Source: Craterostigma plantagineum
Lineage: Eukaryota > Streptophyta > Magnoliopsida > Lamiales > Linderniaceae
Assembly: GCA_027422505.1 (NCBI GenBank)
Contig: JAPQWV010001370.1
Span: 1 to 64,000 of the forward strand
Reading direction: 5' to 3'
DNA: 64,000 nt
This document shows, piece by piece, positions 58,549 to 64,000 of this stretch. The translations under genes and the position numbers were made by a program. Positions within the stretch are counted from its first letter, which is position 1; every line of letters starts with the position of its first letter. The notes under the pieces were generated by a model that saw only the letters and a list, made by a program, of their open reading frames with translations, searched no databases and was not told the DNA's origin.

Positions 58549-59100
58549 ACGGGTGAGCGTAGTCAGTCGGTTTCAGGCTAACCCTGGTAAGGAACATTGG
58601 ACAACAATCAAGACTATGCTCAAGTACCTCAGACGAACTAAGGATATGATGCTGGTCTATGGTAATGGTGAATTGGAAGTGGAAGGGTATACATATTCGG
58701 ATTTCTAGTCTGACGTGGACGACCGAAAATCAACTTCAGGAGTCGTCTTTATGCTCAATGGTGGAGCACTGTCCTGGAAAAGTTCCAAACAGATCACTAC
58801 TACAGTTCCTCCTGCGAAGCAGAGTATATAGCGGCCTCAGAGGCAGCCAAGGAAGGTGTTTGGATGAGAAAATTCTTGGAAGAACTTGGTGTCATTTCTA
58901 TAGCAGATAGGACATTGCCATTGTGGTGTGACAATACCAGCGCTATTGCTCAGGCAAAAGAAGTAAGATCTCACAGTAGGTCCAAACATATTGAAAGAAG
59001 GTACCACGTGTTACGTGGATTCGTTCAGAATGGCTACATAGCCGTGCAGAGGATTGCGACCGCGGAAAACATGGCCGACCCATTCACCAAGCCTCTATGA
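58549..59100 (+). pseudogene. pol: Copia-E, copy 2: RNase H
   Basis: Reads VSRFQANPGKEHWTTIKTMLKYLRRTKD, then EVEGYTYSDF with a TAG, then DRKSTSGVVFM across a frame change, WMRKFLEELGVI, LWCDNTSAIAQAKEVRSHSR, SKHIERRYHVLR and AENMADPFTKPL, stopping at 59098-59100. This is the end of a Ty1/copia RNase H and places the 3' end of pol 78 bases before the LTR. Confidence 0.88.
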
Positions 59101-59167
59101 CGGGCAGTGCTGGCTAGACGTCTCGAAAAGATGGGTATTAGATACTACAGCGCATGGCATTGAGTGC

Positions 59168-59178
59168 AAGTGGGAGAT
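59168..59178 (+). promoter_or_regulatory. Polypurine tract of Copia-E copy 2
   Basis: AAGTGGGAGAT lies directly before the LTR start TGTCAGGAATATG. Confidence 0.78.
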
Positions 59179-59570
59179 TGTCAGGAATATGTCCTTGAAT
59201 GCTATACGAGGATTAGATTGTATAGGGCATTAGCTTATCTACCATTTGACTTCTTATGTTATAAGATATTTTCGTGTGTTTATTGAAAGGCATTGTTCGT
59301 TTATTGGATATATGAGTTCTTTACATAACATCTGGTAAAGCAATAAACGAACAAATCCAATGTGTCGAGTTGAGTCAATATTCTCGATGGGCACAAGAGA
59401 GGAAGGCACCACTCAGACCGCCAAGTACGGATTCACAGTCTCATAAGTAATCGAGGCAAGTGACCCTAAAGTATTTGTTTACGGCAATATCAGTTGTCAC
59501 ATGTTGATAAGGCAACCCTACTTTGTGAGCATTACAACATTTACGGTCACCCTAAAGTATTTGTTTCAAG
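59179..59570 (+). repeat. 3' LTR of Copia-E copy 2, right end uncertain
   Basis: Starts TGTCAGGAATATGTCC after the polypurine tract. The end is not clear. A direct repeat of GTGACCCTAAAGTATTTGTTT (59460 and, as GTCACCCTAAAG, 59547) may mark an internal duplication. Copia-H coding sequence starts by about 59575. Confidence 0.55.
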
Positions 59571-61050
59571 ATATATGGCTATCCCAAGAGTTATAATAGA
59601 GGAGGTAGAAGAGGTGGAAGACGAGGGGTGGACGACTTAATACACAAGCTGCAGGAAGAGAGCCTAAAGAAAATGCTTCAGCAAGCACTAGACATGACGT
59701 TCAACAGCACATTGTAGATCAAGGCTCACAACAGTCGACGAGAGTCCAACCACCTCAGCTGGCACCGCAACGAATAAACAGATCATCTCTTTGATTAGAG
59801 AAAAGGCTATTGATTCAGTTTCCAACCCTGCAATGGCAGCCACTGGCAAGTCAGGTAATCTGACAGGTATATTCTCTAATGTCCCGATTATGTGATACGC
59901 GACATGATGAAAGGATTATTGATACATGTGCTAATCAACATGTGTTCCTAATGTGTTGTCATATGTGAATGGTTCTTTTAATGTCATTTTAGGAACATCA
60001 GTTAAGTTGCCCAATAGTGTTGAGGTTACACATAGTGGTTCTGTTAAAGTAGGATCATATTTATTGTTGAAAAATATCTTATATGTACTTAATTGTAAGC
60101 ACAATTTAATGTCTGTTTCGAAGCTAACAAGTGACTGCAATGTCTTGCCTCCTTGTATCCTCATTTTCGTTTAATTTAGGAAACGTGGAGTGGCAAGATA
60201 AAGAGGTTGGTAGAACTAAAAATGTTACATTGTGTTTTGTTGTCTACAACCAATGTTATGAGCGATTTCTGTTTTTAGCCATTATCAGTGTAATAGTTGA
60301 AGGAAATTTGCATAATATATAGGACAAAATTATCACCGAAAATTATAATGGTATGATTTTTTATACGAACAAATACTTTAGCAGCAAGTTTCATATGAAA
60401 GATTTAGGGGAATTGAGGTATTTCTCAGGGATTTAGATTATATGATCAAAGAATGGCATATGTCTTAACCAAATATATTCTTGAACTCCTTGACCAAACA
60501 TGTATGAGAGAAAGTAAGCCACTTGGAACACCATTGGAGTAGATATCTCAGGCTAACCGAAGCAGATTCAGACTTGTCGGCTGCAAATATCACCATGTAT
60601 CGAAGGGATGTCGATCGGGCAGACTGCCCATTAGCTCGTAAGTCTTTGACAGGATACGTTGTTTCTTGGGAAATTCCCTCATATCATGGAAAACTAAGAA
60701 GCAAAGCACGGTGTCGAGGAGTACTGCTGAATCTGAGTATACAGCCCTTGCAATGACCATCGCAGAATAATATGGCTACTCAGAATTCTACAAGATGTGA
60801 GATAAAGCATGCATAACCACTTAAAGTGTTCACAGACAGCAAGTCGGTGATTCAAATCGCAACGAACCTCGTGTTCCACGAAATGACAAAACACGTTGAG
60901 GTAGATTGTCATTTCGTGCGAGACAAGATTCAAGGAGTTACCAAGACATCTATATTCCGTCAAGCAGACAACCGATCGATTTGCTTACTAAACCTCTGGG
61001 AAAATTTCAGTTCGACTTGCTATTATCCAAGTTTAATGTTTTTTATTTAT
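59571..61050 (+). pseudogene. Copia-H: decayed copia relic with a large internal deletion
   Basis: Glycine/arginine-rich gag tail (RGGRRGGRRG), then ISLIREKAIDSVSNPAMAATGKSGNLTG and, past a stop, NVLSYVNGSFNVILGTSVKLPNSV, the copia protease-to-integrase junction (LLLKNILYVLNCKHNLMSVSKL). Integrase and most of RT are gone. The RT end is visible at about 60385 (FHMKDLGELRYFSGI), and RNase H scraps follow ([39 protein letters not shown]). Many stops and frameshifts show it is old. A CACTA element starts at 61052. Confidence 0.8.
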
Positions 61051-61051
61051 A

Positions 61052-61540
61052 CACTAGTAGAAAATGAGTTAAGGCTACGGCACCATAGGCGACGGTTCCG
61101 CCGAAACCACCGCCCATAATGTATGCGGGGGCATTTTGGTATTTTATAAACTTTTGGGTGGTTTTGGGCGACGGTTGCTTTGTAAAACCCGTCGCCCAAG
61201 CTATTAATTGTTTTCGGCGATAGTTGTTATTCAACAAACCGTCGCCTATTTGTTTAAATTTAATCGAAAAAGAAAGTGATATATGTGCGACGGTTGTGGT
61301 ATTTTCAATAACACCCATCGCCCATGGTTGTTTTTTTTAAAAAAATAAAATTATATTCTATTGGCGACGGTTATGTGCATTGGGGCTTACGACCGTCGCC
61401 CATGGTTGTTTTAAAACCCTCATCCTCTTCTTCACTTGGAAATCGACAGAACACAACCACAAAATAGTCTCGCGGCTCTCAAGTGATTTCGGTGAATTGC
61501 AACCAATTTTCGACCTTAACGAGCTTGGAAAACCGGTAAG
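61052..61540 (+). mobile_element. CACTA (En/Spm) transposon end, truncated
   Basis: Begins CACTAGTAGAAAA, a CACTA-type terminus. The next 350 bases hold subterminal copies of GGCGACGGTT in direct orientation (about 61089, 61167, 61292, 61363) and inverted orientation (CCGTCGCC at about 61191, 61241, 61393), the usual transposase-binding arrangement. About 100 bases of unrecognised sequence follow before a gypsy fragment starts near 61541. The other end is absent. Confidence 0.82.
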
Positions 61541-62815
61541 AAATTGAATCACAAGAAGTGCAACTTTGGAGTATAGTCTGGGCTAAAGATCACATCTCTG
61601 TCCTAGAGGAAGCCTTTCAGCCATCAGGAGGAGTGGTATGAAATTGAATCCCGAGAAGTGCACCTTTGGACTAGGAGTACAGTCTGGGAAGTTCCTAGGC
61701 TACATGGTGACGAAGAGAGGAATCGAGGTGAACCCTAACAAAGTGAAGGCGATATTAGAGATGCAACCGCCTCAAAGTGTTAAGGAAGCCCAACGTCTAA
61801 CGGGCATATTGGCGGCCTTGAGTAGATGTATCGCCAAGTCTTCCGACAAGAGCTTACCCTTTTCTAAAGTGCTCCGAAAGGGATGCCACTTCGATTGATG
61901 AAAGAATGCCAAGTGGCATTCAAAGGGCTGAGAGACTATCTACATAATATGCCATTATTAACTAAGTCGTTGTCTGGCGATGAGCTAATCTTATATTTTT
62001 CCACAAGGGAGCACACCGTGAGTTCCGTTCTCCTAAAGGAGGAGGGCGATATCCAGAAGCCAGTGTACTTCGTGGGTAAGATGATGCACGGGGCTGAGAG
62101 CAGGTACTCGGATATCGAGAAGGCAGCCTTGGCGGTAACAGTGTCGGTCAGAAGGTTGCATCCCTACTTCTTGTCTCACAAAGTACGTGTACGCAGCAAC
62201 TCACCCTTGAAACAGACTTTGAGTAGGCAAGACCTTTTCGATAGGGTGGTCAACTGGGAAGTTGAGCTGGGTGAATATGATGCCGAGTTTGAAAGCCGAC
62301 CCGCTATCAAGGGACAAGCCATGTCGGATTTTGTGTTAGAATCTAACCGAGGAGAAATGGCACTAACATGGAAATCTTATGTTGACGGTTCATCCACATC
62401 TAAAGGAGCGGGTTTAGGTGTTTTGATTATTACGCCTCAAGGGAATGAACTACAATTTGGTATAACATTTGACTTGCCGGCGTCCAATAACGAAGCTGAG
62501 TATGAGGCCTTGGCGAAGGTGATGGAAATTCTTAATAGCTTAGGAGCTACGTGAGTAATCATCTACTCGGACTACCAATTAGTGGCTCAGCAAGTTCAGG
62601 GGGACTACTAGACGAAGAACGAGAAGATGGTAAGGTATGTTGAACGAGTGGGAGAGCTGAAGGCAGGTTTCAACAACTTTGAGATAGGACAGATAAACAG
62701 TAGGGCAGATTCTCTGGCCAGGTTGGCCAGCACCGCAGTAGCAGAGGGAACAAGGAATGTCACCATGCTCCCGTCCAGTAGGGAGGACCAACGGAAGCAA
62801 GTGGGATGCGTCTAG
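61541..62815 (+). pseudogene. pol: Tat-type gypsy fragment: RT end, RNase H and a second (archaeal-type) RNase H
   Basis: RT end: MKLNPEKCTFGLGVQSGKFLGYMV, then VKAILEMQPPQSVKEAQRLTG and a connection LSGDELILYFSTREHTVSSVLL. The first RNase H runs to PAIKGQAMSDFVLESN. A second RNase H follows: WKSYVDGSSTSKGAGLGVLI, SNNEAEYEALAKVMEILNSLGA and, past a TGA at about 62552, IIYSDYQLVAQQVQG and ADSLARLAS. Tandem RNase H domains mark the Tat/Ogre/Retand branch of Ty3/gypsy. The first 47 bases of RT are duplicated 100 bases apart (61541-61582 and 61641-61687). Integrase and the 5' parts are missing. Confidence 0.87.
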
Positions 62816-62960
62816 GAGGGAGAAGATTGGAGAGCTCCGATGTGAGAAGCGTCGGACAACCCTGAGCACAAAACGTAGGGAAATACCGATAGAAATTCTG
62901 TAACAGCGGGGGCAAACTGTATAAAAGAGCTTTCGTCCACCCGTACACCCGTTGTTTATC

Positions 62961-63310
62961 TGTAGAGTATATATTTTAATTGTGCTTGATCTCATTAGTT
63001 GTCCTTGTAATTAGGGGCTTTATTTGTATTAGTCCATAGATTAGGACTAGTAGATATATATACCAATTATATTTGGTATAAATAGATGTAAACAAATTGT
63101 GCTTAATACAGAAAATTAGAGAATTGATCCGAAAGGCTGCTGAATTCATTTCTAAAGAGAGAAACACACAAAGCTTTCTCACACTAAAGGTTCTCTCTCT
63201 CGTGTTCTTCAACAAACGGTTTTCGATCGAATTTCAATCTTCATCATTCTAATCGATTTCCTTAGAATTCGTGCCTAGGATTAATTGTGTTGACAAACAC
63301 GGACCTAACA
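62961..63310 (+). repeat. 5' LTR (350 bp) of a copia element of the Copia-C/D LTR family, running off the window
   Basis: Starts TGTAGAGTATATATT and ends GGACCTAACA, closely matching 47897-48246. The TATACCAA-N6-TTGGTATA element is at 63059-63080 with TATAAATA. A primer site follows, so this is the left LTR of an element whose body lies beyond 64000. Confidence 0.92.
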
Positions 63311-63312
63311 AT

Positions 63313-63324
63313 TGGTATCAGAGC
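63313..63324 (+). promoter_or_regulatory. Primer binding site, tRNA-iMet type
   Basis: TGGTATCAGAGC lies two bases after the LTR end at 63310. Confidence 0.93.
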
Positions 63325-64000
63325 AGATTCGTTCTGTTTTGAATCAAAATTGTTAGAATTCGGATTGAATTTCATTTTCTGGAACTGTTCACGCGAAGAA
63401 CAGTTTTGGCGCGAAAAAGTTTTTCGATTTGAAGTGCCTAATTCTATGCTTATCTGATTTGATTTTGACGTTTCTGTGTTTGTTCTAGCAATAGAAATCA
63501 ATTGCAATTAGATTCGTAGCAGTTTGAATCTCAATTAAGCAGAATAGATTAGATTTGAATCGTTACTGTTCGCGCATATCAAGCATCTGATTACGATAAA
63601 AAACCTGGGATTTCATAGTCTAATTCATTGTTTTTGGTTGAATCAGTGTTAATTAGGGTTCTGATTTCATTCGCGGAAATTCAATTTTTCTCGCTAAAGT
63701 TTTCGATCGCAGAAATTTCTCGATCGCAAAACTCCGCGCGAAAATTTTTATCGGTCAGACCACTAAGTCAGTGCTAAAATCGTCTTACTAAGAACGAGTT
63801 TAGTAGAAAGAGTTTTTGAGCGTCATCTAGCGAAAAACTTTTTCGACTAAGACCTATTTTGACCTTTGCGCTCGCAAAAAACTTTACCGTCGAAATTTTT
63901 TTTCGGTCAAAACTAATACAGTTTGACCAAGCGTAAATTACTTACGATCGAAATACTTTTCAAGTCAACGAATTTATTTTGACTATGCAAGAAACCTACT
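63325..64000 (+). other. 5' leader of the copia element at the window edge
   Basis: No gene. AT-rich leader, homologous in style to the reversed Copia-D leader, with CG-containing words (GGCGCGAAAAAG at 63409, TTTTCGATCGCAG at 63701, TTTCTCGATCGCAAA at 63716, TTACGATCGAAA at 63941). Gag would be expected beyond the window. Confidence 0.75.

Overview
The window is plant nuclear DNA made almost entirely of transposable elements. I found no host gene, tRNA, rRNA or organellar sequence. Chromodomain Ty3/gypsy elements, Sirevirus-like Ty1/copia elements with tRNA-iMet primer sites, and Stowaway, hAT, CACTA and fold-back elements together point to a flowering plant, most likely a dicot. The species cannot be fixed from the sequence.

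Left half (1-31130): one old, plus-strand Ty1/copia element (Copia-A) acts as host for three later LTR insertions, each confirmed by a 5-bp target duplication. These are a complete Tekay-like gypsy chromovirus (1221-10940, duplication GCAGG), a reverse-oriented 3.1-kb solo LTR (11517-14625, GTTGC/GTTGT), and a complete minus-strand copia element, Copia-B (15019-26711, GATAT). Copia-B in turn carries a 556-bp hAT-type MITE inside gag (23102-23657, 8-bp duplication CGGCTTTC). A Stowaway MITE (29951-30193) lies near the 3' end of Copia-A. With the insertions removed, the Copia-A pol reads across the first two junctions.

Middle (31131-36420): a 1.13-kb fold-back element with long inverted arms, about 0.8 kb of unassigned DNA, a scrap of gypsy integrase, and a decayed gypsy gag-protease-RT (Gypsy-2) cut off inside RNase H.

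Right half (36421-61050): a scrambled zone in which two copia families (E and C) occur twice in mirrored order, E(-) C(+) ... C(-) E(+), as if an E-C composite had been duplicated in inverted orientation. A partial minus-strand copia (D) and a truncated gypsy LTR lie within it. After this come a decayed copia (H), a CACTA end, a Tat-type gypsy fragment with a second RNase H, and the 5' LTR of a copia element that runs off the window.

Two themes stand out. First, all three copia families whose 3' halves can be read (A, B, C) carry an extra large ORF downstream of pol. A and B share one protein plan (disordered basic N-terminus, globular core, coiled-coil tail, no membrane segment), while C has a different core. 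Second, the long non-coding regions of nearly every element contain an irregular array of one short keyword that differs by family: GATCTCGACA, the palindrome TTTCGATCGAAA, TTCGCGGGC, TTTCCATATATAGC or CTCGATCG. All intervals, lineage names and motif counts were read by eye; no search or alignment was run.
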